Part shown: in pieces, positions 51,910 to 63,387 of the stretch
How the letters are laid out: every line of letters starts with the position of its first letter
Position numbering within the stretch: position 1 is the stretch's first letter
Source: Pelagibacteraceae bacterium AG-325-E23
GTDB taxonomy: Bacteria > Pseudomonadota > Alphaproteobacteria > Pelagibacterales > Pelagibacteraceae
Assembly (NCBI GenBank): GCA_003282945.1
Contig: QBYG01000006.1
Location: forward strand, 1 to 64,000
Length of the DNA: 64,000 bases
Reading direction: 5' to 3'
Program-made: the position numbers and the translations under genes
The notes under the pieces: generated by a model
What the model saw: the letters and a program-made list of their open reading frames with translations, nothing else
The model's database searches: none
What the model was told of the DNA's origin: nothing

Positions 51910-53936
51910 TAACCCTCTGTTCCGGTTTTTTTCAAATTAGTTCTTGCGTATCTACATTCAGACATTGTTTTGGATGCACGAGCAATTGTATTAGAATAAT
52001 AATAATCAATATCCTCAACTAAAATTTTTTCAACACTTAAATTATATGAAGGTACTTCAAAATTTTTAATTATTTCATTATTTAAATATTCATGCATGGA
52101 TTTAATTAGTACCTCTTTATTATTAAATAAAGCATTCCCGCTGATTATAGCTGATAACTCATTAATTATTTGCCAATCTTCTTTAGCTTCTCCTGGTGGA
52201 TATGATGCTTTGTAAGCTTTTTGGAGCGTTCCTTCTAAATTTGTGAAATAACCATCTTGTTCTGTGTATGCAGCACCGGGCAAAATAAGGTCCGCCATAC
52301 CTGCACCTAAATCTCCATGACTTCCAATATAAATTATAAACTCATTATTTTTTTTGAATTTCAGTTTATCTTGGCCCAATAAAAAAATTATCTCTGCTTC
52401 ATTATCTTCAATTGTATTAAGAGTTTTATTGCTTCCATTATTTGATGAAAAAATACCTAAATCATATGAACCTACAGCAGATGCATCAGTTGCTAAAATA
52501 TTTAGTGAATTCCAATTATCATCAATTTTATTAATACTAGTTAAATAACTTTTTAACTCCTCAAATACATATGCACCATTGTTACTGTTTAAAATTGATT
52601 GACCTAAGATAATTAAAGGTTTTTTTGCACTATTAATTTTGTTTGAGAGTTCGTGTTCATTTTTGATTATTTGATTAATTATTTTTGTATCATTTTCTAA
52701 AACTGTATAAGGATAGGTTAAATCGCCAACATCCTCTAAAGAAAATATTTCAGTTTTATTTTTTAAGTAAGTTTTTCTTATTCTTGAGTTTAAAATAGTT
52801 GCCTCAAATCTGGGGTTTGTGCCTATTAATAATATTAGATCACTTTCTTCAATCCCTTCTATACTAGAGTTAAATAAATAATTATTTCTGTTTTCAAAAT
52901 TTATATAAGTATGGTTGGATCTGGAGTCTAAATATTTAGAATTTAAAGTTTTTTGAAATAAGTTTTTAATAGCAAACATAGTTTCCATATTTGTCATGTC
53001 ACCAGTTAAACCAACTATTTTGTCTGGTGATGATTTTGAAATTTTTTCTTTAATTTTTTTGTATGCGTCTTGCCAACTTATTTCTTCAAAATTTCCATTA
53101 TTTTTTATAAGTGGTGTATCTAATCTTTGATTTTTTAATCCATCACACGCATATCTTGTTTTGTCAGAAATCCACTCCTCATTGATTTCCTCATTAATTC
53201 TTGGTAAAACCCTTTTCACTTCCCAATCGTAAGTATCCACTCTAATGTTTGACCCAACAGCATCCATAACATCGATTGTTTCGGTCTTTTTTAGTTCCCA
53301 AGGTCTTGCTTCAAATATGTAAGGTTTGGATGTTAAGGCGCCAACTGGGCATAAATCTATAACATTTGCAGACATTTCGGACTCCATTGATTTCTCTAGA
53401 TATGTCGTAATTTCCATGCTTTCTCCTCGACCTATCGCACCTAGCTCTGTCACTCCTGCAACTTCTGTGGCAAACCTGATACATCTAGTACAGTGAATAC
53501 ATCTTGTCATTTGTGTTTTTATTAATGGTCCCATATATTTTTCAGGCACATATCTTTTATTCTCCTTAAATCTTGATTTATCAATTCCATAAAACATTGA
53601 TTGATCTTGTAAATCACACTCTCCACCTTGATCACAAACAGGACAATCTAAAGGATGATTGGCTAGCAAAAACTCCATCACACCTTTTCTAGCTTTTTCA
53701 ACTTTTTCAGTATTTGTTTTAATAACCATTCCTTCAGCTGCAGGCATTGCGCATGAGGCTATGGGTTTTGGTGATTTTTCCATTTCAACCAAGCACATAC
53801 GACAATTTCCAGCTATGGAAAGCTTTTCGTGATAACAAAATCTTGGGATTTCAGCTCCAGCTTGTTCACAAGCTTGAAGTACTGTTAGGCCATCTTCAAC
53901 CTCAATATCAATATCGTTAACTTTTAATTTAGGCAT
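51909..53936 (-). CDS. nuoG: NADH-quinone oxidoreductase subunit G
   Basis: 2Fe-2[50 protein letters not shown]. Confidence 0.97.
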   Translation of the reverse strand: MPKLKVNDIDIEVEDGLTVLQACEQAGAEIPRFCYHEKLSIAGNCRMCLVEMEKSPKPIASCAMPAAEGMVIKTNTEKVEKARKGVMEFLLANHPLDCPVCDQGGECDLQDQSMFYGIDKSRFKENKRYVPEKYMGPLIKTQMTRCIHCTRCIRFATEVAGVTELGAIGRGESMEITTYLEKSMESEMSANVIDLCPVGALTSKPYIFEARPWELKKTETIDVMDAVGSNIRVDTYDWEVKRVLPRINEEINEEWISDKTRYACDGLKNQRLDTPLIKNNGNFEEISWQDAYKKIKEKISKSSPDKIVGLTGDMTNMETMFAIKNLFQKTLNSKYLDSRSNHTYINFENRNNYLFNSSIEGIEESDLILLIGTNPRFEATILNSRIRKTYLKNKTEIFSLEDVGDLTYPYTVLENDTKIINQIIKNEHELSNKINSAKKPLIILGQSILNSNNGAYVFEELKSYLTSINKIDDNWNSLNILATDASAVGSYDLGIFSSNNGSNKTLNTIEDNEAEIIFLLGQDKLKFKKNNEFIIYIGSHGDLGAGMADLILPGAAYTEQDGYFTNLEGTLQKAYKASYPPGEAKEDWQIINELSAIISGNALFNNKEVLIKSMHEYLNNEIIKNFEVPSYNLSVEKILVEDIDYYYSNTIARASKTMSECRYARTNLKKTGTEG

Positions 53937-55260
53937 TGTCCTTTTCTAATAAATGTTGATCAACTAAGTATGGAATATTTTTTTGTTTTTTAACTATTGG
54001 ATCAAATTTATTTCTTTCAAGTATTTCATCTTTAAAGTGTCTGATTAATCCTTGAACTGGCCAAGAGGAACCTTCACCAAATGCACAAATAGTATGACCT
54101 TCTATTTGTTTTGTTACATCAAAAAGCATATCCACTTCATCTGCAGTTGCCTCACCTGCTGCCATTCTTTCCAACATTCTCCACATCCATCCAGATCCTT
54201 CCCTGCAAGGTGTACACTGTCCACAACTTTCATGCTTATAAAATCTAGCTATTCTTGCCATACATTTAATTATATCTTGGTCGTTATTGATCACAACAAT
54301 TCCTGCTGTTCCTAGTCCTGTTTTATTTTCAACACACGCATCAAAATCCATTTTCATATTGTCACAAATTTCTTTAGGTAGCATTGGCATTGAGGATCCT
54401 CCAGGTATCACAGCTTTGAGATTATCCCATCCACCAACTACACCTCCAGCATGAGTTTCAATCAATTCTTTAAGTGGAACTCCCATTTCTTCCTCTACAT
54501 TACATGGATTATTAACATTTCCTGAAATACAATAAATTTTTGTGCCAGTGTTTTTAGGTCTACCAAGAGAGCTAAACCATTTTGCACCTCTTCTTAAAAT
54601 AGTAGGAACAGCCGCAACTGTTTCGACGTTATTGATGATTGTAGGGCATCCATATAATCCAATTAATGCAGGAAATGGTGGCTTTAATCTTGGTTGTCCC
54701 TTTTTTCCTTCCAAACTCTCAAGAAGTGCCGTTTCTTCTCCACAAATGTAAGCACCAGCACCATAATGAATATAAATATCTAAATCCCATCCTGAATTTA
54801 ACGCGTTTTTACCAATTAAATTATTTTTATAAGCCTCATCGATTGCAGCTTGAAGTTTTTGTCCTTCATTAAAATATTCACCTCTAATATAAATATAGCA
54901 TTTATGGGCGTTAACTGCGTATGAGGCAATTAAACATCCTTCTATTAATTTGTGAGGTTCAAATCTTAATATATCTCTATCTTTACAAGTTCCAGGTTCT
55001 GATTCATCAGCGTTAATAACCAAATAATGTGGTCTCGACCCCACTTCTTTAGGAGCGAATGACCATTTTAGACCAGTTGGAAAACCTGCTCCCCCTCGCC
55101 CTCTAAGCTCTGAAGATTTAACTTCATTGATTATCCATTCTCTTCCTTTTTCTAAAATTTCTTTTGTCCCATTCCAATCATTTCTTAATTTAGCAGATTC
55201 AATATCTGCACCACTGTCATTGTATAAATTTTGAAATATTCTATCTTCGTCTTTAAGCAT
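53929..55260 (-). CDS. nuoF: NADH-quinone oxidoreductase subunit F
   Basis: [58 protein letters not shown]. Confidence 0.98.
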   Translation of the reverse strand: MLKDEDRIFQNLYNDSGADIESAKLRNDWNGTKEILEKGREWIINEVKSSELRGRGGAGFPTGLKWSFAPKEVGSRPHYLVINADESEPGTCKDRDILRFEPHKLIEGCLIASYAVNAHKCYIYIRGEYFNEGQKLQAAIDEAYKNNLIGKNALNSGWDLDIYIHYGAGAYICGEETALLESLEGKKGQPRLKPPFPALIGLYGCPTIINNVETVAAVPTILRRGAKWFSSLGRPKNTGTKIYCISGNVNNPCNVEEEMGVPLKELIETHAGGVVGGWDNLKAVIPGGSSMPMLPKEICDNMKMDFDACVENKTGLGTAGIVVINNDQDIIKCMARIARFYKHESCGQCTPCREGSGWMWRMLERMAAGEATADEVDMLFDVTKQIEGHTICAFGEGSSWPVQGLIRHFKDEILERNKFDPIVKKQKNIPYLVDQHLLEKDNA

Positions 55261-55861
55261 TTTTGTTTCCTAATAAAGTTTTTCGATTATTAACTGGTTC
55301 TGCATTTATTCTTCCTGAATAAGATCCTGGTTTTGGAATTTTATTTTGGTATATCGTCTCAATTATTTCTTCAAGTTTTTTATCATTCAAATCTTCATAA
55401 TAGTCCTCATTAACTTGCATCATTGGAGCATTAACACATGCACCTAGACATTCAACTTCCATCCAAGAAATGTTTCCATCCTTAGATAATACATTTTCTT
55501 TTTCAGATATTTTGTTTTTACAAACTTTAACTAAATCATATGCACCTCTAAGCATACATGGTGTTGTAGTACAAACTTGAAAGAAATATTTACCAACTGG
55601 GGATAAATTATACATTGAGTAAAAAGTTGCTACTTCATAAACTTTAATATAAGGCATGTCTAAAAATTTAGCTATATATTTCATAGCTTGTAATGGTATC
55701 CAATTTTCATTTTGCTTTTGTGCAATATATAACAAAGCCATAACTGCACTCTGTTGTTTTCCATCTGGATAATTAGAAACAATTTTATTTGCAGCCTCCA
55801 AACTTTTATCACTAAATTCAAAAGTTTCAGGCTGGTCTTTGTGAATTTTTTTTACACTCAT
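55253..55861 (-). CDS. nuoE: NADH-quinone oxidoreductase subunit E
   Basis: [38 protein letters not shown]. Confidence 0.96.
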   Translation of the reverse strand: MSVKKIHKDQPETFEFSDKSLEAANKIVSNYPDGKQQSAVMALLYIAQKQNENWIPLQAMKYIAKFLDMPYIKVYEVATFYSMYNLSPVGKYFFQVCTTTPCMLRGAYDLVKVCKNKISEKENVLSKDGNISWMEVECLGACVNAPMMQVNEDYYEDLNDKKLEEIIETIYQNKIPKPGSYSGRINAEPVNNRKTLLGNKNA

Positions 55862-57033
55862 CTGTCCACCTCACCAAAAACAATGTCCATTGAACCTAAA
55901 ACTGCTGGTACATCAGCGAGCATATGTCCTTTTATTAAATAATCCATAGCTTGAAGATGGGTAAATCCAGGAGCTCTGATCTTACATTTGTATGGTTTGC
56001 TTGAGCCATCTGAAATTAGATAGACACCAAATTCTCCTTTTGGTGCCTCAACTGCTGTATATATTTCATCTTTTTCAACCCTATATCCCTCTGTAAATAA
56101 CTTAAAATGATGGATTAAAGCCTCCATAGACTGTTTAAGTTCTTTTTTTGGTGGAGGAGAAATCTTTCCATCCTCTGTTTTAATAGGTCCTTTTGGTATA
56201 TTTTTTAAACACTGTTTAATAATTTTTACGCTTTCTCTCATTTCTTCAATTCTGCAAAGATATCTATCATAACAATCTCCATTTTTTCCAACAGGAATTT
56301 TAAATTCTAAATCGTCATAGCAATCATAAGGTTGGCTTCTTCTTAAATCCCAAGCTACACCAGAACCTCTTAGCATAACCCCAGAAAAAGAATAATCTAA
56401 GGCGTCTTGTTTTGATACGATTCCTATATCCACATTTCTCTGCTTAAATATTCTATTATCAGTAAGTAAAGTTTCTAAGTCATCAATAATTTTTGGGAAA
56501 TTATTACAAAATTCTTCAATATCACTGTCAAGTCCAGCAGGCAGATCTTTATGTACTCCACCAGCTCTAAAATAATTAGCATGCAACCTTGATCCAGATA
56601 CTCTTTCATAAAATCCCATTAGTTTTTCTCGTTCCTCAAATCCCCATAAGGTTGGCGTTAGCGCCCCGACATCCATTGCTTGAGTAGTTACATTTAATAT
56701 GTGGCTTAATATTCGTCCTATTTCACAGAACATCACACGTATATATTTGGCTCTAATAGGAATTTCAATTTTAAGAATTTTTTCTATAGCTAATGCAAAT
56801 GCGTGTTCTTGATTCATTGGTGCCACATAATCTAGACGATCAAAATATGGAACAGCCTGTATATATGTTTTATTTTCTATCAGCTTCTCAGTGCCTCTAT
56901 GTAATAATCCTATATGAGGATCAGCTTTTTCAACAACTTCTCCATCTAACTGAAGTATTAATCTTAAAACTCCATGTGCCGCCGGATGTTGTGGTCCAAA
57001 ATTTAAATTTAGTGTTTTTTTTTCTTTTGCCAT
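55858..57033 (-). CDS. nuoD: NADH-quinone oxidoreductase subunit D
   Basis: [45 protein letters not shown]. Confidence 0.98.
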   Translation of the reverse strand: MAKEKKTLNLNFGPQHPAAHGVLRLILQLDGEVVEKADPHIGLLHRGTEKLIENKTYIQAVPYFDRLDYVAPMNQEHAFALAIEKILKIEIPIRAKYIRVMFCEIGRILSHILNVTTQAMDVGALTPTLWGFEEREKLMGFYERVSGSRLHANYFRAGGVHKDLPAGLDSDIEEFCNNFPKIIDDLETLLTDNRIFKQRNVDIGIVSKQDALDYSFSGVMLRGSGVAWDLRRSQPYDCYDDLEFKIPVGKNGDCYDRYLCRIEEMRESVKIIKQCLKNIPKGPIKTEDGKISPPPKKELKQSMEALIHHFKLFTEGYRVEKDEIYTAVEAPKGEFGVYLISDGSSKPYKCKIRAPGFTHLQAMDYLIKGHMLADVPAVLGSMDIVFGEVDR

Positions 57034-57623
57034 TAGCTTTTTTTAATTTCTTTGATGTATTTTGTTCCTTCCCAAGGACTCTCATAATCAAAATTTCTAT
57101 AGTTTTGTTCTAGTTTTACAGGTTCGTAGATCACTTTCTTTTGTTCTTCACTATAACGAACCTCATTATGACCAGTAAGAGGAAAATCTTTTCTTAAAGG
57201 ATGCCCTTCAAAACCATAATCAGTTAAAATTCTTCTTAAATCAGGGTGATTTTTAAAGTTTAACCCATACATATCAAACACTTCTCTTTCCATCCAATTT
57301 GCAGCTGGAAATATCGAGGTTAATGATGTAATTACATCGTTTTCTTTGATTGAATAATCAATAATAATTCTTTGATTATATTCATGACTTAATAGTAAAT
57401 AAACCATCTTAAATCTATTTTCATTTTCAGGGTAATCTACAGCGGTAATTTCGATTAATTGTCTAAATTTAGTCTCTTTATTGGTCTTCAAAAAAGAAAT
57501 AACATCCACCAATTCATCCTGATCTATGTTTAAATAAATATTTTGATGCTTAATAAATGAATTATTTATTTTAGATGTTAATTCAGAATTTATAAACTTT
57601 TCTAAATCCTCAAGATTTTTCAT
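57033..57623 (-). CDS. nuoC: NADH-quinone oxidoreductase subunit C
   Basis: [49 protein letters not shown]. Confidence 0.97.
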   Translation of the reverse strand: MKNLEDLEKFINSELTSKINNSFIKHQNIYLNIDQDELVDVISFLKTNKETKFRQLIEITAVDYPENENRFKMVYLLLSHEYNQRIIIDYSIKENDVITSLTSIFPAANWMEREVFDMYGLNFKNHPDLRRILTDYGFEGHPLRKDFPLTGHNEVRYSEEQKKVIYEPVKLEQNYRNFDYESPWEGTKYIKEIKKS

Positions 57624-57625
57624 TA

Positions 57626-58150
57626 TTACCTTTCTAAAGAACCTTTATTTCTAATTTTTTTCTGTAACTGTAAAATCCCATAAAGTAATGCTTCAGCTGA
57701 AGGAGGGCATCCAGGCACATATACATCAACTGGTACCACTCGATCGCATCCTCTAACTACTGAATATGAATAATGATAATATCCTCCACCATTTGCGCAG
57801 CTTCCCATAGATATTACATATCTAGGTTCGGGCATCTGGTCATAAACTTTTCTTAATGCTGGAGCCATCTTGTTTGTTAGAGTACCAGCTACTATCATCA
57901 CATCTGATTGACGTGGTGATGCTCTTGGTGCTGCTCCAAATCTTTCAAGGTCATACCTAGGCATAGATGTTTGCATCATTTCAACAGCACAACAAGCTAA
58001 TCCAAATGTCATCCAATGCAATGATCCTGTTCTTGCCCAATTTACAAGATTGTCCAGTGAAGTTGTTACAAAGCCATTATCACTAAAATCTTGCGCTAAT
58101 TGTTTGAACTCTTCTGGTATATCTTTTTTTTTATCTTCTAAGTTTATCAT
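57626..58150 (-). CDS. nuoB: NADH-quinone oxidoreductase subunit B
   Basis: [56 protein letters not shown]. Confidence 0.98.
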   Translation of the reverse strand: MINLEDKKKDIPEEFKQLAQDFSDNGFVTTSLDNLVNWARTGSLHWMTFGLACCAVEMMQTSMPRYDLERFGAAPRASPRQSDVMIVAGTLTNKMAPALRKVYDQMPEPRYVISMGSCANGGGYYHYSYSVVRGCDRVVPVDVYVPGCPPSAEALLYGILQLQKKIRNKGSLER

Positions 58151-58151
58151 T

Positions 58152-58520
58152 TTATTCCCAATCTAATGCTCCTTTTTTCCATTCGTAGATAAATCCAACT
58201 GTTAAAATAGATAAAAATAGCATCATTGAGCAAAAACCATACAAACCAATTTCACCAAGTGAAATTGCCCATGGGAATAAAAACGCAATTTCTAGATCAA
58301 ATATTATAAATAATATTGCAACCAAATAGAACCTTACATCAAATTCCATTCTAGAATCATTGAATGGTTCAAACCCACATTCATAAGCTGAAAGTTTTTC
58401 TGGATCAGGTTTACTTGGAGCAGCAATATAATTTATTGCAACAAAAGCGAGACTCAAGCCCAGAGCTATTATCAAAAATAATATTATCGGTAAATAATCT
58501 TTTAAAAATTCCGCAAGCAT
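58152..58520 (-). CDS. nuoA: NADH-quinone oxidoreductase subunit A
   Basis: [42 protein letters not shown]. Confidence 0.97.
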   Translation of the reverse strand: MLAEFLKDYLPIILFLIIALGLSLAFVAINYIAAPSKPDPEKLSAYECGFEPFNDSRMEFDVRFYLVAILFIIFDLEIAFLFPWAISLGEIGLYGFCSMMLFLSILTVGFIYEWKKGALDWE

Positions 58521-58687
58521 AGTAGTTTTATAATTTTAAAAAGCTCTGAATATGACAAATCTGAAAAGATTTATACTATATGTGAAATTTAATTGGTTTA
58601 AAGGTTTTAATTCAGGCATTATTACTTGTTTTATATAAGTATTTTTGATTATAAAAATAGTGCAATTTAGTCACGTTATTTAGGCTT

Positions 58688-58702
58688 GATTCACTGTGAA
58701 TC
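58688..58702. repeat. Perfect 15-bp dyad GATTCAC-T-GTGAATC between tRNA-Asp and nuoA
   Basis: Read directly. Confidence 0.5.
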
Positions 58703-58732
58703 TAAATTTTTTGAGAATAATTATCAAGTTTG

Positions 58733-58809
58733 TGGCGGGAGTGAAGGGACTCGAACCCTCGGCCCCCTGCGTGACAGGCAGGTGCTCTAACCAACTGAGC
58801 TACACCCCC
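58733..58809 (-). tRNA. tRNA-Asp (anticodon GTC), CCA encoded
   Basis: Reverse complement gggggtgtagctcagttggttagagcacctgcctgtcacgcagggggccgagggttcgagtcccttcactcccgcca; anticodon loop CTGTCAC. Confidence 0.95.
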
Positions 58810-58820
58810 ACAGGTGTAAA

Positions 58821-58896
58821 TGGTGGGTAGTAAAGGACTCGAACCTTTGACCCCCTCGGTGTAAACGAGATGCTCTACCAACTGAGCTAACCACCC
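58821..58896 (-). tRNA. tRNA-Val (anticodon TAC), CCA encoded
   Basis: Reverse complement gggtggttagctcagttggtagagcatctcgtttacaccgagggggtcaaaggttcgagtcctttactacccacca; anticodon loop TTTACAC. Confidence 0.95.
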
Positions 58897-58944
58897 AAAA
58901 TCTTGGTACTATTACATCAACGGATTAATAAAGTAAATTGTTTA

Positions 58945-61332
58945 TTACTGAATACTAGCTTGAGATTTATCGTCCTTTTTGCCCTCAGAAATTTTGTCGA
59001 CTTCAGTCCATTCCACAGGTTTTAGCTCTTTTGTAAGGGCAATTTTAAGCACTTCATCTGCTGTTTCCACTGGAATGATTTGAATGTCTTCTCTTACCTT
59101 TTTTGGAATATCTACTAAATCTTTTTCGTTTTCTTTTGGTATCAATACTTTTTTAACACCCGCTCTATGTGCGGCTAATAATTTTTCTTTTAAACCACCA
59201 ATTTGTAAAACTTGTCCTGTAATTGTTACCTCACCAGTCATAGCAATTTCTCTATTAACAGGGATGTTCGTGATTGATGATACAATGGATGTTACCATTG
59301 CTATACCGGCTGATGGTCCATCTTTAGGTGTAGCTCCTTCAGGAACATGGATATGAAAATCTTTTTTTTCAAAGAAAGGTGGAATTATACCATATTCCAA
59401 ACTTTTTGATCTAACATATGATTTTGCAGCCTTAACAGACTCTTGCATCACATCACCAAGTTTACCTGTTATTTGCATTCTACCTTTGCCTGGCATATTA
59501 ACAGTCTCGATTTTAAGAATTTCTCCTCCTACCTCAGTCCACGCTAGTCCTATTACTATTCCAGTTTTATCTTTATCTTCTACTTCACCAAATTTGAATT
59601 TTTTAATTCCTAAAAAGTCTGGAATATTTTTATCGTTTACTTGAACCTTTTCAACTTCACCACTTACTACTTTTTTAACAACTTTTCTTGTTACTTTAGA
59701 GATTTCTCTTTCTAAATTTCTAACACCAGACTCCCTTGTGTAACTTCTAATTATCTCTTTTATTGTCCCATCTTCTAAATTTAGCTCACCTTCTTTCACA
59801 CCATTTTCTTTTACTTGTTTAGGCAGCAAATACTTGTTTGCAATATTTATTTTTTCATCTTCTGTGTATCCGGGAATTCTTATAACTTCCATTCTATCAA
59901 GAAGTGGTGGTAAAATATTTAGAGTATTTGCTGTTGTTACAAACATTACATCAGACAAATCATAATCAACTTCTAAGTAGTGATCATTGAATGCAGTATT
60001 CTGTTCAGGGTCTAATGCTTCTAGCAAAGCTGATGATGGATCCCCTCTATAATCATTTCCAATTTTATCTACTTCATCTAATAAAAATAAAGGATTTTTT
60101 GTACCAGCTTTCTTCATCATTTGAATTATTTTTCCTGGTAAAGATCCAATGTATGTTCTTCTATGACCTCTTATTTCAGCTTCATCCCTAACACCTCCTA
60201 AAGACATTCTAATAAATTGTCTGTTAGTAGCTTTAGCTATAGATTTTCCAAGTGATGTTTTTCCAACTCCTGGGGGTCCAACTAAACATAAAATTGGTCC
60301 TTTAATTTTTTCCATCCTTTTTTGAACTGCTAGAAACTCAATAATTCTCTCTTTAACTTTTTCTAAACCAAAATGATCTTCATCTAAAATTTTAAGACCT
60401 TTATTTAAATCAATATCAACATCATTTTTTTTAAACCACGGAAGATCGATCATCCAATCTAAGTAATTTCTAACAACTGTTGCTTCCGCAGACATTGGAC
60501 TCATGTTCTTTAATTTCTTAAGCTCTGACATGCACTTCTTCTCAACATCCTTTGGCATTTTAGCTTTTAGAATTGATTTTTTTAAGTTAGTAGTTTCATC
60601 TTTGCCGTCTTCTATTTCACCTAATTCTTTTTGAATAGCTTTTAATTGTTCGTTTAGATAATACTCTCTTTGAGTCTTTTCCATTTGAGTTTTAACTCTT
60701 CCTCTAATTCTTTTTTCTACTCCGATGATACTTGTTTCACTTTCCATCATCTTAATAGCTGCATTTAATCTTTTCTTAACATCCAATGTTTCAAAAATTT
60801 GTTGCTTTTCAGATATAGATGCATTTAGATTTGAAACAATATTATCTACAATTTTAGATGGATCTTTTAATTCTTTTATATTGCTAATAGTTTCTGATGA
60901 TATCTTTTTATTTACAGACGTTAATTTTTCTAATCTTTTTACAGCTGTAAGAGCTAGAGCCAATAGATCTTCATCTTTGTTTAAAACATCTTTTTGATGT
61001 TCGTAAGTACAAGTAATAAATTTTTCATCATCCTTGAAATCAATAATTTTTACTCTTTTAATTCCCTCAACTAAAACCTTAACTGTACCGTCTGGAAGTT
61101 TTAAAAGTTGCAATATATTGCTTTCACATCCATAAGAAAACACATCATTTTTTTTTGGATCATCAACTTCTGAATTTTTTTGAGTAACTAATATTATTTT
61201 TTTGTCACTTTTCATTACCTCATTTAGGGCAGTAATAGATTTATCTCTTCCAACAAACAGTGGAATTACCATGCTAGGAAACACTACTATGTCTCTTAAT
61301 GGTAATAAAGGTTGTGTTAATTTAACTTCCAT
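58945..61332 (-). CDS. lon: ATP-dependent protease Lon
   Basis: Walker A GPPGVGKTSLGKSIA, catalytic GPSAGIAM region, N-terminal LON domain LPLLPLRDIVVFP-like. Confidence 0.98.
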   Translation of the reverse strand: MEVKLTQPLLPLRDIVVFPSMVIPLFVGRDKSITALNEVMKSDKKIILVTQKNSEVDDPKKNDVFSYGCESNILQLLKLPDGTVKVLVEGIKRVKIIDFKDDEKFITCTYEHQKDVLNKDEDLLALALTAVKRLEKLTSVNKKISSETISNIKELKDPSKIVDNIVSNLNASISEKQQIFETLDVKKRLNAAIKMMESETSIIGVEKRIRGRVKTQMEKTQREYYLNEQLKAIQKELGEIEDGKDETTNLKKSILKAKMPKDVEKKCMSELKKLKNMSPMSAEATVVRNYLDWMIDLPWFKKNDVDIDLNKGLKILDEDHFGLEKVKERIIEFLAVQKRMEKIKGPILCLVGPPGVGKTSLGKSIAKATNRQFIRMSLGGVRDEAEIRGHRRTYIGSLPGKIIQMMKKAGTKNPLFLLDEVDKIGNDYRGDPSSALLEALDPEQNTAFNDHYLEVDYDLSDVMFVTTANTLNILPPLLDRMEVIRIPGYTEDEKINIANKYLLPKQVKENGVKEGELNLEDGTIKEIIRSYTRESGVRNLEREISKVTRKVVKKVVSGEVEKVQVNDKNIPDFLGIKKFKFGEVEDKDKTGIVIGLAWTEVGGEILKIETVNMPGKGRMQITGKLGDVMQESVKAAKSYVRSKSLEYGIIPPFFEKKDFHIHVPEGATPKDGPSAGIAMVTSIVSSITNIPVNREIAMTGEVTITGQVLQIGGLKEKLLAAHRAGVKKVLIPKENEKDLVDIPKKVREDIQIIPVETADEVLKIALTKELKPVEWTEVDKISEGKKDDKSQASIQ

Positions 61333-61394
61333 AAGGATAAATATGGATATTATATTTTATAATGCAATAGGAAACTTTTGTTTATTAACTCTTA

Positions 61395-62654
61395 TTAAGC
61401 CGCAGAAGTCTTTTCTGTTTTTGATTTGTTCTTAGTATGAACAATAATTGGTTGTGAGGTGCCTTTAGCTGCTCCACTATCAATAATAACTTCTTCTATG
61501 TTTTCTTGACCAGGAAGGTCAAACATAGTTTTAAGTAATAAATTTTCTAAAATCGATCTCAGTCCTCTTGCACCAGTTTTCTTGCTTATTGCTTTGTTAG
61601 CAATATCTTTAACCGCTTGATCTTTAAACGTGAGTTTTACACCTTCTAATCTAAATAATTCTTGATACTGTTTAATCAAAGAATTTTTTGGCTCTTGTAA
61701 AATTTTTACTAAAGATTTTTCATCCAAATCTTCGAGTGTAGCTGTAATTGGTAATCTACCAATAAATTCTGGGATTAGCCCGTATCTTAATAAATCCTCT
61801 GGCTCTAGATTTTTCATCCATTCTCCAATTTTTTTATCTTCTAAAGTTTTTACCTCAGCACCAAAACCAATAGAAGAACCTTTATCTCTTTGAGATATTA
61901 TTTTATCAAGACCAGCAAAAGCTCCTCCACAAATAAATAGTATATTGGTTGTGTCTACTTGTAAAAATTCTTGTTGAGGATGTTTCCTTCCTCCTTGAGG
62001 AGGAACACTTGCTACTGTTCCTTCCATAATTTTTAGTAAGGCTTGTTGAACACCTTCTCCTGATACATCCCTAGTTATAGATGGATTTTCAGATTTTCTG
62101 CTTATCTTATCGACTTCATCTATATAAACAATTCCTCTTTGAGCTTTTTCTACATTATAATCTGCAGCTTGTAATAATTTCAGAATTATATTCTCAACGT
62201 CTTCACCAACATAGCCTGCTTCGGTTAATGTAGTTGCGTCTGCCATGGTAAAAGGTACATCAAGTATTCTTGCAAGAGTTTGGGCTAATAATGTTTTTCC
62301 ACATCCTGTTGGTCCTACCAACATAATATTTGATTTTGACAGTTCGACTGTTTTGTTTGTTTTATTTTCATAGTTTAATCTTTTGTAGTGATTATGAACT
62401 GCAACTGACAAAACTTTTTTAGCGTGAGATTGTCCAATCACATAGTCATCAAGAACTTTACATATTTCTTTTGGTAAAGGTAAGCCATCCTGATGTTTTA
62501 CAAAATTATCTTTACTTTCTTCTTTAATGATGTCCATACAAAGCTCTACACATTCATCACAGATAAATACAGTAGGTCCTGCAATTAACTTCCTAACTTC
62601 GTGCTGGCTCTTGCCGCAGAAGGAACAGTAAAGAATATTTTTATTGTTGCTCAT
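61395..62654 (-). CDS. clpX: ATP-dependent Clp protease ATP-binding subunit ClpX
   Basis: Zinc-binding [11 protein letters not shown]...[48 protein letters not shown]. Confidence 0.98.
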   Translation of the reverse strand: MSNNKNILYCSFCGKSQHEVRKLIAGPTVFICDECVELCMDIIKEESKDNFVKHQDGLPLPKEICKVLDDYVIGQSHAKKVLSVAVHNHYKRLNYENKTNKTVELSKSNIMLVGPTGCGKTLLAQTLARILDVPFTMADATTLTEAGYVGEDVENIILKLLQAADYNVEKAQRGIVYIDEVDKISRKSENPSITRDVSGEGVQQALLKIMEGTVASVPPQGGRKHPQQEFLQVDTTNILFICGGAFAGLDKIISQRDKGSSIGFGAEVKTLEDKKIGEWMKNLEPEDLLRYGLIPEFIGRLPITATLEDLDEKSLVKILQEPKNSLIKQYQELFRLEGVKLTFKDQAVKDIANKAISKKTGARGLRSILENLLLKTMFDLPGQENIEEVIIDSGAAKGTSQPIIVHTKNKSKTEKTSAA

Positions 62655-62743
62655 AATTTTTTAATTCGAATCAATTTAAATACTTTAATACATATGTTAC
62701 AAAGTAATCAAGTGGAGGTTGTGGACAAACTATATATTGTGAT

Positions 62744-63355
62744 CTATTCTCTCTTTTCTACCACTTTGTCTATCAGACCAAACCCCTTTGCATTATCAGG
62801 AGTCATAAAATTATCTCTTTCTAATGCTGATTTAATTTCATCAACTGATTTTCCGGTATGCTTTGAGTAGATTTCATTTAATCTTTTCTTTAAAGATAAA
62901 ACTTCGTTAGCGTGAATTTCAATATCCGTCGCTTGTCCTTGAAAACCAGCAGAAGGTTGATGAACCATTATTCTAGAATTTGGCAATGAAAATCTTTTTC
63001 CTTTAGCGCCAGCTGCAAGTAAAAATGAACCCATACTTGCTGCTTGACCTATACACAAAGTACTTATTTCTGGTTTAATGTATTGCATTGTATCATAAAT
63101 ACCTAGTCCAGCAGTAACAAGTCCACCAGGACTATTTATATATAAAGAGATTTCTTTCTTAGGATCTTCTGATTCTAAAAATAATAATTGCGCAGTAACT
63201 AATGATGCAACTGCATCATTTATAGGACCAACTACAAATACAATTCTCTCTTTAAGCAGTCTTGAATAAATGTCATATGCCCTTTCTCCTCTACTAGATT
63301 GTTCAACAACCATAGGGATTAGGGTATTTAATTGTTCTGGTATTTTAATAGACAT
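62744..63355 (-). CDS. clpP: ATP-dependent Clp protease proteolytic subunit ClpP
   Basis: [60 protein letters not shown]. Confidence 0.98.
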   Translation of the reverse strand: MSIKIPEQLNTLIPMVVEQSSRGERAYDIYSRLLKERIVFVVGPINDAVASLVTAQLLFLESEDPKKEISLYINSPGGLVTAGLGIYDTMQYIKPEISTLCIGQAASMGSFLLAAGAKGKRFSLPNSRIMVHQPSAGFQGQATDIEIHANEVLSLKKRLNEIYSKHTGKSVDEIKSALERDNFMTPDNAKGFGLIDKVVEKRE

Positions 63356-63387
63356 AATCGATTCGATTAATCTTATACAACTTGTGA

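Noticed and set aside
62683-62712. Possible heat-shock (RpoH) promoter CTTGAT...TATTAA upstream of clpX
   Set aside because: Spacer and -10 box fit the alphaproteobacterial consensus poorly; too AT-rich to call by eye
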